From: DASWTL01 sp035575925
GTDB lineage: Bacteria; Bacteroidota; Bacteroidia; Sphingobacteriales; Sphingobacteriaceae
DNA: 64,000 nucleotides
Direction: 5' to 3'
Assembly: GCA_035575925.1 (NCBI GenBank)
Contig: DATLXK010000012.1
Coordinates: 1 to 64,000, forward strand
The notes below the pieces were generated by a model, which saw only the letters and a list, made by a program, of their open reading frames with translations, ran no database searches and was not told where the DNA came from. Each line of letters begins with the position of its first letter. The first letter of the stretch is position 1. A program made the translations under genes and the position numbers. Positions 25,742 through 35,191 of this stretch are shown here, piece by piece.

Positions 25742-27125
25742 TATTTGATTTATTTTCATCAGTAATTTCTTTATCCATTTCTGCTCCTGTATCACCCTGC
25801 TGTTTCATCCAGGCAGCCAATTTCGATTTATACTTCTCAATCATTTTTTTATATGCGGGATCACCTGCAAGATTGTTCAGTTCCCATGGATCTTTTTGGG
25901 TATTATAAAATTCAATGGCCGGATGATTTACGACCCTGTCCGTCAGCATTCGTGCATTTGAATCAGTTTCTGCCTTTTTCATCCATGATGTCCAAATAAC
26001 CTTCTTGTTATTCGTATTCATTGAATGCTTTATATAGTACTTTTTATCTGGTAGTAGATTATTTATAAGCTTAAACTTCTTATCCCGTATACTACGTATG
26101 GGATATGCCGGGCCTTCCGGAATATTATTATGAATCCCGTAAGCATAATCGCGGTGCAACTCCGTCCTACCGGTTAATACAGGTAAAAAGCTTTTTCCGT
26201 CAAGGTTACTAATGGATTTTCCGCCTGCCAGATCCACTAATGTCGGGGTGATATCTTCATATTGCACAATCGCATTGGCCTGAGTCCCCGGTTTAATTTT
26301 CCCCGGCAAACGGGCAAGCATCGAGGTTTTGGCGCCATAGTTATATAATGTCCATTTTCCGCCCGGAAATTGGGGACCCTGTTCCCCTAAAAAAACAACA
26401 AGTGTATTCTTATCCTGGCCTGTTTCTTTTAATGTTTTTAATATATCGCCCACCTGGTTATCAAGCCTTCTTACTTCGGCAAGGTATTTACAGTACTCGA
26501 GACGGCTTTCACGGGTATCTACCCAATGCGGCGGAAGTATTAATTTATCAGGATTAAATTCGGAAGGGTCCCCCACTGTCCATGGCGCATGGGGATTAAC
26601 GCTCATTACAAAAAGACAATATGGCTTATCTTTTTTAGAAATGAAATCTCTTACACCGTCCAGTGTATAATCATCAGTTTCTGCAACACAGTTTGGCTCA
26701 AACCCTTTAATAATTTCAAACGGAAATACCGACGCTGGTTTTATGCTGTGATTTTTGCCGGTTAACCCAACCCGATATCCTAAATCCCCGAGGTAATGAC
26801 CAATGCTCTTTGTATTTTTATATACCGTTTTATGATTTTGGTATGAGCCATGCCTGGCCGGATATAAACCTGTAAATAAAGAAGCACGTGTTGGCACACA
26901 CATCGCTTCGGAAGCATATATATTATTAAACTTCATCCCTTCTCTGGCCAGGCGATCAATATTTGGGGTTTTTATATTTTGTCCGCCATAACAACTTAGC
27001 TCCCGGCTATCCAGGTCATCAGCCATAATAATAACGACGTTTGGCTTTGCTGCGTTTTGTGCTGATACAAATGCTGCCGGCAGTATAAGCAGCTGAAAAA
27101 AAAGGATGATTCTAAAATTCTTCAT
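25728..27125 (-). CDS. S1-type sulfatase
   Basis: 465 residues, signal peptide (LILPAAFVSAQ). Metal motif IIMADDLDSRELSCYGG, formylglycine motif C76-V-P-T-R, then LFTGLYPARHGSYQNH and VYKNTKSIGHYL. The last features are shared with the sulfatase at 35192, so the two form a paralogous pair within the locus. A GEQGP motif stands where other members have SDNG. The gene starts 3 bases after the phosphodiesterase stop and overlaps the next sulfatase by 14 bases, so it is translated from a polycistronic message. Confidence 0.94.
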   Translation of the reverse strand: MKNFRIILFFQLLILPAAFVSAQNAAKPNVVIIMADDLDSRELSCYGGQNIKTPNIDRLAREGMKFNNIYASEAMCVPTRASLFTGLYPARHGSYQNHKTVYKNTKSIGHYLGDLGYRVGLTGKNHSIKPASVFPFEIIKGFEPNCVAETDDYTLDGVRDFISKKDKPYCLFVMSVNPHAPWTVGDPSEFNPDKLILPPHWVDTRESRLEYCKYLAEVRRLDNQVGDILKTLKETGQDKNTLVVFLGEQGPQFPGGKWTLYNYGAKTSMLARLPGKIKPGTQANAIVQYEDITPTLVDLAGGKSISNLDGKSFLPVLTGRTELHRDYAYGIHNNIPEGPAYPIRSIRDKKFKLINNLLPDKKYYIKHSMNTNNKKVIWTSWMKKAETDSNARMLTDRVVNHPAIEFYNTQKDPWELNNLAGDPAYKKMIEKYKSKLAAWMKQQGDTGAEMDKEITDENKSNNAKD

Positions 27126-27128
27126 TGT

Positions 27129-28451
27129 CTATTTTTTTAATATCCCGGGGATAAGTATTCCGTCAGGTGATTTAAATTTCAATCTGAGCAACTCAGAAAT
27201 CAACGGTGCGATATCCTGAATTCCCATCTCCTTAATTTCAGAACCTTTATTAATTCCTGCACCTACTGCAATAAAACCCGTCCTGATTTCCTGAAAATCG
27301 GGAAAATAACCATGAGTGCCCCCATTTTTCTTTGGTTTCACGGCTTCACCAGTAAAATCATTGTTTGCAGCCACTCCTTTAGCCATAGCCAGGGCCATAG
27401 CAACTTCGGGATTGGCGCCTATTTTATCAAGTTCTTTCCTGTTAACAATTCTGAAAAGTTTTTTTTGATCTGCAGGCAGCCCGTCTAGTATCTCATTAAC
27501 TTTTAACAAGGTTTTCTTATCATTTCCATCTTTAAGATATAAAAATGATGCTCCTCCTGAAGACAGGAATTTTGCAGTCCATTCTGTTTTGCTTAATAAC
27601 TTGTTTTGGGCTAACCAGGTATTAGGAGAAAAAGAGATCTTTGTATCAACAAAACCATGATCTCCGGTAATGATGATAGCTGTTGAACTTTTTAAGCCGG
27701 CTCTTTCAACTGTATTTATTACTGATCCAATAATACTATCAACCAATGCAACGGCTTTTTTAACCTGAATGGCGTTACGCCCATATTCATGTTGCAGATG
27801 ATCTACAGTAACAAAATGCATGGCCATTAGATTTGGTTTATATGCCGAGATAATATGATTCGCCATTTTGCCTATGGTTTGATCAATAGTATTGCTAGTA
27901 TTAAAATCTGCTTTTTTTAACTTACCCGTTGTAATTTCTATCTGTTCTATTAAATTTTCAGGCGTTATAAAAGGCATAGTAACACTCAATTGGTCACTTT
28001 TCTCATCATTATCCGCCCTTCGGACCGGAAAATTATAATCTATAGGTGCCCCTACAGTAACCGGCCACATAACTGATCCTGATTTTAATCCTGCTTCTTT
28101 TACCGCATCCCAGAGGGTTTTAGTTTTAATATAGCTTTCTTCCCAATACCATTGCCCGACTTTTGCTCCGTAAGGAGCATTATAATATATTCCATGCTTT
28201 GCCGGCATAGCACCGGTTATCAGGGTTGTATGAGCAGGATAAGTTACAGAGGGAAAAACACTGTTAACTCCATTGGCATAAACACCATCTGCCATTAGTT
28301 TTTGCATATTAGGTGCAGGCCATGATTTATCTTTGTAAAAATCGGGTCTGAAACCATCAATACTTATTAATATAACCTGTTTTACAGTTTGGTTAAACGC
28401 TGTAATTGCTGTAAAAAGCATCAGAAAACCAGTTAAAAAAAGATGTTTCAT
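27129..28451 (-). CDS. Nucleotide pyrophosphatase/phosphodiesterase-family protein
   Basis: 440 residues, signal peptide (FTAITAFNQ). It belongs to the alkaline-phosphatase superfamily like the sulfatases around it but to the phosphodiesterase (NPP) branch: metal motif LISIDGFRPDF, nucleophile Thr70 in FPSVTYPAHTTLITG, and TGDHGFVDT. There is no formylglycine motif, so it is not a sulfatase. NPP enzymes hydrolyse phosphodiesters or pyrophosphates. In this setting it could remove a phosphodiester decoration or act on released nucleotide sugars; neither is shown. Its start overlaps the upstream stop by four bases. Confidence 0.88.
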   Translation of the reverse strand: MKHLFLTGFLMLFTAITAFNQTVKQVILISIDGFRPDFYKDKSWPAPNMQKLMADGVYANGVNSVFPSVTYPAHTTLITGAMPAKHGIYYNAPYGAKVGQWYWEESYIKTKTLWDAVKEAGLKSGSVMWPVTVGAPIDYNFPVRRADNDEKSDQLSVTMPFITPENLIEQIEITTGKLKKADFNTSNTIDQTIGKMANHIISAYKPNLMAMHFVTVDHLQHEYGRNAIQVKKAVALVDSIIGSVINTVERAGLKSSTAIIITGDHGFVDTKISFSPNTWLAQNKLLSKTEWTAKFLSSGGASFLYLKDGNDKKTLLKVNEILDGLPADQKKLFRIVNRKELDKIGANPEVAMALAMAKGVAANNDFTGEAVKPKKNGGTHGYFPDFQEIRTGFIAVGAGINKGSEIKEMGIQDIAPLISELLRLKFKSPDGILIPGILKK

Positions 28452-30601
28452 TTTAATGAGTTGTTGGTTTTTTTGGTTGTTTTGATATTTTTTTCCGGTT
28501 GACTTTTACCAGGATTCGTATGGATCATTTCTATATCATCAATCCACACTTCGTCGTTTGCATTCAGCTTTCCAAAATATAAAGCCAGTTGATAAGGGCC
28601 GTTGTCTGGGATTTCAATTAGTTGCGTTGCAGTTTTAGTTAGTTTATCAGACGAGTTAATTACCTGATCTAAAAGCTTATCTGAGCCATTCGGTTTTTCG
28701 AAGCGTAAAATAAATGAGGTGTTCTTATTAGCTTTTGAATTTAATTTAAACGTGTATTTTTCACCCTTAACCGCTTTAAAATTCCAGGTCATCATTAACC
28801 CTGCAGGTTTATCACCGGGCATGCCCATCAAAATTCTGGCAGCCTTTTTACCACCCATTGTGCCTGTTGTATCTATAGTAATCGCGGCTTTTACAGACGG
28901 GTTCATTTTTATACTCCATCCGCCAAGGTTATCTTCTTCAAAACTGCCGTTAATTACTTTTTTGTATGCATCCATACGTGCCCCATAATTACGTGTATCC
29001 AGGGGAAAGGCTCCAATTTTTTTTGCCCATTTCAGCCATGAACTGTACATGGTATTAACTCTGTCTGGATATTTGGATGATAGATCGTTCATTTCTGAAG
29101 GATCGGCTACCATATCAAACAACTCAAGGCTACTTCTGGAAAATTCACCATCCTCGGGTGTTTTAGCTACCAGTTTCCATTTACCATCACGCATAGCAAT
29201 ATTGGCTTCATGCTCCCAATAAACTGCACCGCGGTTATTTGGTTGACCTTTAAAATGCGGCACAAGACTTTTCCCTTCAAGCGGTACTATAGAATTACCT
29301 TTGTATCGGGCCGGGTATTTAGCTTTCGCGATATCCGCACAGGTTGCCATGATATCGCTGATATGGCCATAATCACTGATAAATGTATTGTTTAGTCTTT
29401 TGTCTATACCTGCAGGCCAATGGGCGATCAGCGGGGTCGCAATACCGCCTTCATGTGTATAATGTTTGTACTCTCTGAACGGTGTACTGCTCAGGTTCGC
29501 CCAGTCTATGCGGTAACTTTCAAATGTATTTTCCGTTCCATCAACTTCTTTGCTTTTTCCGCTATTTATAAATTCTGCACACGCGCCATTATCGCTTAAA
29601 AATAATATCAACGTATTATCAAGTTGGTTTTTTTCCTTTAGTTTTTGTACAATACGCCCGATACCCTGATCCATTACATCAATTTGAGCCGCATATATAG
29701 CCATCCGCATGGCCATTTCATTCTGCTCTTTTCCAGAAAGGGCATCCCATGGCTTTATAACCGTATCCCTTGGGGATAACGGAGTACTTTTTGTAAATAA
29801 TCCTATCTGTTTTTGTTTTTCAAACCGCTGGTTCCGCATTTTATCCCAGCCAGCTTTATACAACTCTTTGTATTTATCAATATCTTTTTGCAGCGCATGT
29901 AAAGGCCAGTGTGGCGCAGTATATGCTACGTACATAAACATGGGATCTTTTGGAGTTTCTGAGAAATGCTGATCGATGAACTTTACACTGGTATCTGATA
30001 TGGCATCGGTGAGATAAAAATCTTCAGGAGCCTGATACTTTTTGTTATTACTGTATAAAACCGGTGTAAAATAATTTGCCCCGCCCGGAATAATGCCGAA
30101 ATACTGGTCAAATCCGCGTTGCTTTGGCCAGCTATCGGTAACCATACCATCAATTTTACGTTCATTGGTAAGATGCCATTTACCTGTCATATAGGTTCCG
30201 TATCCTGCTGTTTTTAATACTTCGGCAATAGTTACACAATTTTTATTCAGATTATCCTGATAAGCCGGTGTTCCAAGGTCTGCTGCGGCCATCCAGCCCA
30301 TTCCAGCCTGGTGCGGATAAAGGCCGGTCATTAATGATGCACGGGTAGGGCAGCACCTGGCCCCATTATAAAACTGCTTGTATTTTACTCCCTGGTTGGC
30401 GAGATTATCCAGGTTGGGGGTTTTTACTTCACCGCCATAACTTCCTAAATCCGAATAACCCATATCATCTGCCATTATCAGGATAATATTAGGGCGTTGC
30501 TGAGCTTTTATTGACAAACTGAGCGTTAAAAGTAGAAAAATCGATATGAGAGGTGAAACTTGAGTTGTAAGATTGACTTTCATTTGGCTCTGATTATTCA
30601 A
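28448..30601 (-). CDS. S1-type sulfatase fused to a CBM-like domain
   Basis: 717 residues, longer than its neighbours. Signal peptide near residues 15-34. The arylsulfatase domain has IIMADDMGYSDLGSYGG-like metal residues (written LIMADDMGYS), formylglycine motif C83-C-P-T-R, GKWHLTNER and SDNGACAEF, ending near residue 540. From about 551 a beta-sandwich-like domain follows: NGSFEEDNLGGWSI, then GEKYTFKLNSKA and VWIDDIEM, the pattern of carbohydrate-binding modules of the CBM4/9-like group. The module would hold the sulfatase on a polymer. It is followed by a lysine/asparagine-rich tail. Confidence 0.9.
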   Translation of the reverse strand: MNNQSQMKVNLTTQVSPLISIFLLLTLSLSIKAQQRPNIILIMADDMGYSDLGSYGGEVKTPNLDNLANQGVKYKQFYNGARCCPTRASLMTGLYPHQAGMGWMAAADLGTPAYQDNLNKNCVTIAEVLKTAGYGTYMTGKWHLTNERKIDGMVTDSWPKQRGFDQYFGIIPGGANYFTPVLYSNNKKYQAPEDFYLTDAISDTSVKFIDQHFSETPKDPMFMYVAYTAPHWPLHALQKDIDKYKELYKAGWDKMRNQRFEKQKQIGLFTKSTPLSPRDTVIKPWDALSGKEQNEMAMRMAIYAAQIDVMDQGIGRIVQKLKEKNQLDNTLILFLSDNGACAEFINSGKSKEVDGTENTFESYRIDWANLSSTPFREYKHYTHEGGIATPLIAHWPAGIDKRLNNTFISDYGHISDIMATCADIAKAKYPARYKGNSIVPLEGKSLVPHFKGQPNNRGAVYWEHEANIAMRDGKWKLVAKTPEDGEFSRSSLELFDMVADPSEMNDLSSKYPDRVNTMYSSWLKWAKKIGAFPLDTRNYGARMDAYKKVINGSFEEDNLGGWSIKMNPSVKAAITIDTTGTMGGKKAARILMGMPGDKPAGLMMTWNFKAVKGEKYTFKLNSKANKNTSFILRFEKPNGSDKLLDQVINSSDKLTKTATQLIEIPDNGPYQLALYFGKLNANDEVWIDDIEMIHTNPGKSQPEKNIKTTKKTNNSLK

Positions 30602-30603
30602 AA

Positions 30604-32007
30604 TTATTTTTTAATAACCCATTCTTTTGGCGCAATAAATCCTTTTCTGCCTTCACCGTAAGGAGGAACACTAACGCTGGGTTTAATATCGTCGAACTTT
30701 TTCAATTCTTTTTTCAGGTTATTATACACTTTAGCATTTTGATCCTTCACATTTAATTTTTCTGAGGGATCTGCAGAAATATGGAAAAGGTGGTCATCTT
30801 TAAGGTCCATTTTTGGATTATCGTCCGAGGCTTTAATTAATTTCCATTCATTGTTAACTATTGCACCAGAGCCTAAATACAGATTTCTCTCAATCAGTTG
30901 TTTCTTGCCTGTTAAAACGGAGAGCACACTTATTCCATCATACGGATTTTCAGGCTTGCTTTTTACTCCGGTAATTTCCATTAGTGTAGGCATAATATCT
31001 ACAAAGCCCATTACCTGGTTAATAACTTTGGGGCCCTTAAAACCTTTGGGCCATTTAATTACTGCAGGAGCCCGTAAACCGCCTTCCCATTCCGTGAATT
31101 TGTTACCTCTTAGTTCTCCGCTTGTACTTCCTTCGCCTGGTGCAGCTCCGTTATCACTATGGAAAAGAACAATTGTATTATCATCAATCTTCAGATCCTT
31201 TAACGTTTTTAAAATCCGTCCTATATTTTCATCCATATTGGTTACCATGGCCGAGTAGGTTTGCCGCGGTGTATTGCCACGACCTCTATCACCTTCTTTG
31301 CCTTCTCTTCCAAAGGATGGTTTACTGCTATCATACCCGTATTTTAAAAGATCCTCTTTTTTAGCTTGTAAAGGCCCATGTGGAGCGTTATAGGCTAAAT
31401 AAATAAAAAATGGAGATTGCCCGTTATAACTCTTTATATTTTTAACCGCTTCATTAGTAAGCAGGTCTGTTGAATATCCTTTATCGTAACTGGGTTTAAA
31501 ATCATTATGCCAATCCAGTTCTCCTTCTCGTTCGTGTGTAAAATAATCGATTGCTCCATTTAAATGACCATAGAAATGAGTGAAGCCTCTTTTAAGCGGA
31601 TGGTATTTAAGGTCTGCATGACCAAGATGCCATTTACCAAGCATTGCCCTGTTCTTATATCCTGCTTTTTCAAGCATTTCAGGAAGAAAAACTTCATTGG
31701 TATTCACACCAAAAGAAGACCATGGTGGTATAACAGTTGTACGTAATCCAAAACGGTCGGGATAGCGACCCGTCATCAGCCCGGCACGGGTAGGCGAACA
31801 AACTGCAGCAGTATAATACCGGTTTAATTCAATTCCTTCTTTTGCTAACCTGTCGATATTGGGTGTTTTAATATCGCTGCCGTGATAGCCTACATCTCCC
31901 CATCCTAAATCATCTGCCAGAATAATAATAATGTTAGGCTTTTTATCAGGCTGACTAAAGCTGCACAACGGAAAAAGGATTATAAAGAAAACTGTTATTC
32001 TTTTCAT
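30604..32007 (-). CDS. S1-type sulfatase, first gene of a long operon
   Basis: 467 residues with signal peptide (FIILFPLCSFSQ). Metal motif IILADDLGWGDVGYHG, formylglycine motif C70-S-P-T-R followed by GRYPDRFGL, GKWHLGH, and SDNGAAPGEGS. The pattern is that of exo-acting arylsulfatases of the S1 family; the sugar it serves is unknown. It leads a tightly packed run of five genes (32007 down to 24311, gaps of 3 bases or overlaps). A conserved regulatory site lies 78 bases before its start. Confidence 0.94.
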   Translation of the reverse strand: MKRITVFFIILFPLCSFSQPDKKPNIIIILADDLGWGDVGYHGSDIKTPNIDRLAKEGIELNRYYTAAVCSPTRAGLMTGRYPDRFGLRTTVIPPWSSFGVNTNEVFLPEMLEKAGYKNRAMLGKWHLGHADLKYHPLKRGFTHFYGHLNGAIDYFTHEREGELDWHNDFKPSYDKGYSTDLLTNEAVKNIKSYNGQSPFFIYLAYNAPHGPLQAKKEDLLKYGYDSSKPSFGREGKEGDRGRGNTPRQTYSAMVTNMDENIGRILKTLKDLKIDDNTIVLFHSDNGAAPGEGSTSGELRGNKFTEWEGGLRAPAVIKWPKGFKGPKVINQVMGFVDIMPTLMEITGVKSKPENPYDGISVLSVLTGKKQLIERNLYLGSGAIVNNEWKLIKASDDNPKMDLKDDHLFHISADPSEKLNVKDQNAKVYNNLKKELKKFDDIKPSVSVPPYGEGRKGFIAPKEWVIKK

Positions 32008-32047
32008 GAGTCAGGTTATTACCAGGAACACTTTTTTCCTCTGTTTA

Positions 32048-32111
32048 CAATGCTATGATTATTTAAAAAAATTTACTACCAGTTTTGTACAAAAACTTAC
32101 AATTATTGTAG
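32048..32111 (-). promoter_or_regulatory. Conserved PUL regulatory site, sulfatase operon
   Basis: On the plus strand TTGTA at 32085-32089 and TTGTAG at 32106-32111 are separated by 16 bases. CAATGCTA at 32048-32055 (TAGCATTG in the gene direction) lies 29 bases from the first repeat and fits a -7 element. Same arrangement as four other sites in the locus. Gene start at 32007. Confidence 0.7.
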
Positions 32112-32174
32112 ACCGTGCTACAGATGATTATTGCGAAGCACAAAGGCCAAAATTAAATTTAATACAACATACTA

Positions 32175-33893
32175 TTATTCCCTGATATTAGCTGCTGATG
32201 GTTTAGGTAAAACATGGCTTTTATGTGCCCACTCCTGCCATTTGGTTTCCAGTTTTTTTACAAGTTCCGGATTTTGCTTAGCTAAGTTATTCATTTCGGT
32301 ACGGTCGCTCTTCAAGTTGTATAATTCCCAGCCAGATTTATCATTTAAAGAAACCAGTTTCCAGTCGCCGTAACGAACGGCCTTACTATTGAGGTGTTCA
32401 AAGAATAAATATTCGTGCCCTTTTCTTTGCTGTCCCTTAAATATGGGAATAAGGCTCAATCCTTCGGTAGGTGTAATTAAATTATCCTTATAGATTTCAG
32501 GATATTTTGCACCTGCCAATTCAGAAAAAGTGGACATAAGGTCAATTACATGCCCGGTTTGATTTGTAACGCTACCTTTTACAGCTGAAAGTCCCTTTGG
32601 CCAAGATACAATTAATGGTGTACAAATACCCCCTTCAAATGCTTTTGTTTTCCAATAACGAAATGGCGTATTTGCCACATTGCTCCACATTTCGTTTGTA
32701 GAAGCAAACGTAGTTTCCGGGCCAGGCAAAACTTGTTTTTTAACCGGGTAAGTTATAGTTTCTCCGGTACGTGTTTTACCGGGCCGATCGAAACCAGGGC
32801 CATAATTCTGGGCATCATCGGAACTGGCCCCATTATCGCTTAAAAATAATATTAACGTGTTGTCCAGTTGTCCGGTTTCTTTAAGTGTTTGAATAATTTT
32901 GCCTATACCTCTGTCCATCCGGTCAACCATTGCTGCACGTACTGCCATGGCATATGCATCCCATTCTTTATCCCGATTTTCATCCCATTTACGTTCTTCG
33001 TGCCAGCGCTGTGAAAGGTTATCCTGTTTCGGATCAAACAACCCTTCCCTGATCATTTTTTTATAGCGGGCATTTCTTATAACGTCCCAGCCTGCTTTAT
33101 AAACCTCTTTGTATTTTTTAATATCTTCAGGCAAAGCATGCAACGGCCAGTGCGGGGCGGCATGCGCTACATATAAAAAAAATGGAGCCTTATTTTTACT
33201 AAACTGACGTACATAGTTTGAAGCGCTGTCATTGATGGCATCTGTATAATAATAATCTTTATCCACAGATTTTACAGGTTCCTTTCCGTTAACCAGTGAA
33301 AAAGGATCAAAGAAATTCACAACACCCCAAATTGTACCATAAAATTTATCAAAGCCGCGGTTAACCGGATATTGATTGACAGGGGCAAATATTGGATAAT
33401 CAGCCTGATGGTTAAGCCAGGCAAGATGGTTTTCTTTTGTACTCTGCGTAGGAGTGTTGGAAAGATGCCATTTTCCTATCATCCCCGTTTGATATCCGGC
33501 TGTTTTTAATACTTCTGCCAGTGTTACTGTGTTCTCTGTTAAATAACCACGATAGCCGGGAGTCCCCTGGTCAGAGCTCATATTTCCCATGCCAGCCTGG
33601 TGACTGTAAAGGCCCGTTAGCAGGGAGGCCCGTGTAGGACAGCAGCGTGATGCATTATAAAACTGTGAAAACCGAAGTCCGTTCTTTGCCAGTTTATCCA
33701 GGTTTGGAGTTTTAATTTCCCCGCCATAACAGCCAATATCAGAATATCCAAGATCATCAGCCATGATTAGCACAATGTTGGGCTGCTTATCTCCCTTAGC
33801 TGCAGGCTGGGCATCAATAGTATAAGAAAGGGAAGCTATAGTAACGCCAATTAGAAAAATTCTTTTAATGACAGCTACCTTTTTCTGTTTCAT
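32175..33893 (-). CDS. S1-type arylsulfatase
   Basis: 572 residues with signal peptide ending near TIDAQ. Metal motif LIMADDLGYSDIGCYGG, formylglycine motif C84-C-P-T-R in NASRCCPTRASLLTGLYSHQ-type context, then GKWHLSNT, APHWPLHALPEDI and SDNGASSDD. It is strongly similar to the sulfatase at 40536 along its length, including RGFDK-x-YG-x-IWGVV and FFDPFSLVNG, so they are paralogues from an in-locus duplication. It follows the GH43 gene by 18 bases and is probably cotranscribed with it. Confidence 0.95.
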   Translation of the reverse strand: MKQKKVAVIKRIFLIGVTIASLSYTIDAQPAAKGDKQPNIVLIMADDLGYSDIGCYGGEIKTPNLDKLAKNGLRFSQFYNASRCCPTRASLLTGLYSHQAGMGNMSSDQGTPGYRGYLTENTVTLAEVLKTAGYQTGMIGKWHLSNTPTQSTKENHLAWLNHQADYPIFAPVNQYPVNRGFDKFYGTIWGVVNFFDPFSLVNGKEPVKSVDKDYYYTDAINDSASNYVRQFSKNKAPFFLYVAHAAPHWPLHALPEDIKKYKEVYKAGWDVIRNARYKKMIREGLFDPKQDNLSQRWHEERKWDENRDKEWDAYAMAVRAAMVDRMDRGIGKIIQTLKETGQLDNTLILFLSDNGASSDDAQNYGPGFDRPGKTRTGETITYPVKKQVLPGPETTFASTNEMWSNVANTPFRYWKTKAFEGGICTPLIVSWPKGLSAVKGSVTNQTGHVIDLMSTFSELAGAKYPEIYKDNLITPTEGLSLIPIFKGQQRKGHEYLFFEHLNSKAVRYGDWKLVSLNDKSGWELYNLKSDRTEMNNLAKQNPELVKKLETKWQEWAHKSHVLPKPSAANIRE

Positions 33894-33911
33894 GAATTTA
33901 ATATTTAGCGC

Positions 33912-34952
33912 TTATTTTTTAATTTTCAAATAATAAAAGCTTTTTTCCTGTATATCCAATTTATCTATACCTGAAGTTTTATCAGCAGAGAACCGTGCCT
34001 TTACAACACCCGTTCTTCTTGGGCCAATAGAGACATCGGAATAATGGGTATGAAAAACATAAACCAGGTTGCCACGCTTATCTTTTACAAAATCTCCGTG
34101 TCCGGTACCATTGCTGCCAATATTTGTTCTGCTTAAGATTGGATTGCTCGCGTACTTATCCCATGGCCCATACGGGCTTTTACTAACTGCATAGCCAACG
34201 GCGTAGTCAATGCTTTTAAAATGATTTGTACTGTAAATTAAGTAATACAGTCCCTTATTCTTTATTATCGTTGGCCCTTCGGCTACTGACCATGCGGCAC
34301 GCTCTTTATTTTCCCAGGTCTCCCCGGTAGCATTGATGCATTCACGTAACGTTTCTGACTTTATTTCAGAAAAATCATCAGTCAATTCTGCAACAAATAT
34401 TCGGTTCCCGCCATTGGCCACCCTGACGTGATATAAATACTTCTTACCATCATCATCAATAAACACAAAAGGATCTATTTGCTTTACCGGAGCAGCTAAT
34501 GCTTTTTTAGCACGTTGTGTAAAAGGGCCCAAAGGGCTATCACTTTGTGCAATAGCAATACTTTCATTAGCAGCATAGGCCATATAAAACTTTCTTTTGT
34601 AATAAAAGACTTGAGGAGCCCAGAATGATTTAGTACCCCATGAATCATCTTTATGAAGCGCATAGCCATTTTTAACCCCTGCTGCACTGCTCCAATTTAT
34701 CATGTCTTTTGAAACATATACCTTAAAGCCTTCCATCGAATTATCAGAAGTGCCATACAGGTAATATTTTCCCTTATGTTTTAATATGCAGGGATCTGCT
34801 AAACCCGGAGTTACATTTAAAGTGTCAGCAATATAATTCTTCTGCTTATTATAGCCGAAACTTAATGAAGTAAGCAGTAAAAAACAGATGCAAGAAACCA
34901 GTATCTTACTGATAAACACAGCGTTAAAATACGAACATTTGCCAATTATCAT
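33912..34952 (-). CDS. GH43-like glycoside hydrolase
   Basis: 346 residues with a signal peptide (ILVSCICFLLLTSLSFG). GH43-type features: LADPCILKHKGKYYLYGTS with the first Asp, SFWAPQVFYYKRKFYMAYAA, QIDPFVFIDDDGKKYLY with the second Asp, and VAEGPTI with the glutamate, then GTGHGDFVKD. It differs clearly from the GH43 at 16987, so it probably has a different linkage preference. Likely targets are alpha-L-arabinofuranosyl, beta-xylosyl or galactosyl ends. It lies between a short lipoprotein gene and a sulfatase. Confidence 0.87.
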   Translation of the reverse strand: MIIGKCSYFNAVFISKILVSCICFLLLTSLSFGYNKQKNYIADTLNVTPGLADPCILKHKGKYYLYGTSDNSMEGFKVYVSKDMINWSSAAGVKNGYALHKDDSWGTKSFWAPQVFYYKRKFYMAYAANESIAIAQSDSPLGPFTQRAKKALAAPVKQIDPFVFIDDDGKKYLYHVRVANGGNRIFVAELTDDFSEIKSETLRECINATGETWENKERAAWSVAEGPTIIKNKGLYYLIYSTNHFKSIDYAVGYAVSKSPYGPWDKYASNPILSRTNIGSNGTGHGDFVKDKRGNLVYVFHTHYSDVSIGPRRTGVVKARFSADKTSGIDKLDIQEKSFYYLKIKK

Positions 34953-34980
34953 GGTTGAATTTGCTAATTATTCACGTACA

Positions 34981-35181
34981 TTATTTGCGAGTAGAAATTG
35001 GCTTCAAGGCTGGTTGGATATTCATACCATTACCCGATTGTATAAACCGTGAAGGTATTTTTGAAGAACAGCATACCGGAGCCTTCTTTACCGACGCGAT
35101 CTTTGCAATTGGCTTTTGTTTACATGAGATAAATAAAAACAATAAACCCGTGAAAATTATTTTTACAGCATATAATTTCAT
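34981..35181 (-). CDS. Small lipoprotein, possible relic of a formylglycine-generating enzyme
   Basis: 66 residues with lipoprotein signal (FTGLLFLFISCKQ), then KKAPVCCSSKIPSRFIQSGNGM and an end at ISTRK. It starts 10 bases after a sulfatase stop and is followed by the GH43 gene 28 bases on, so it fits the operon. The CC-x-x-x-IPSRF segment before GM recalls the N-termini of secreted SUMF1-type formylglycine-generating enzymes of Bacteroidota, as I remember them, where GM begins the enzyme domain. No enzyme domain follows in any frame I read. It may be a relic or an unrelated small lipoprotein. Confidence 0.45.
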   Translation of the reverse strand: MKLYAVKIIFTGLLFLFISCKQKPIAKIASVKKAPVCCSSKIPSRFIQSGNGMNIQPALKPISTRK

Positions 35182-35191
35182 ATCCTAATAT

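Noticed and set aside
25742..25795. Longer start of the sulfatase at 24311
   Set aside because: It would overlap the upstream sulfatase by 68 bases and put 18 residues before a clean signal peptide.
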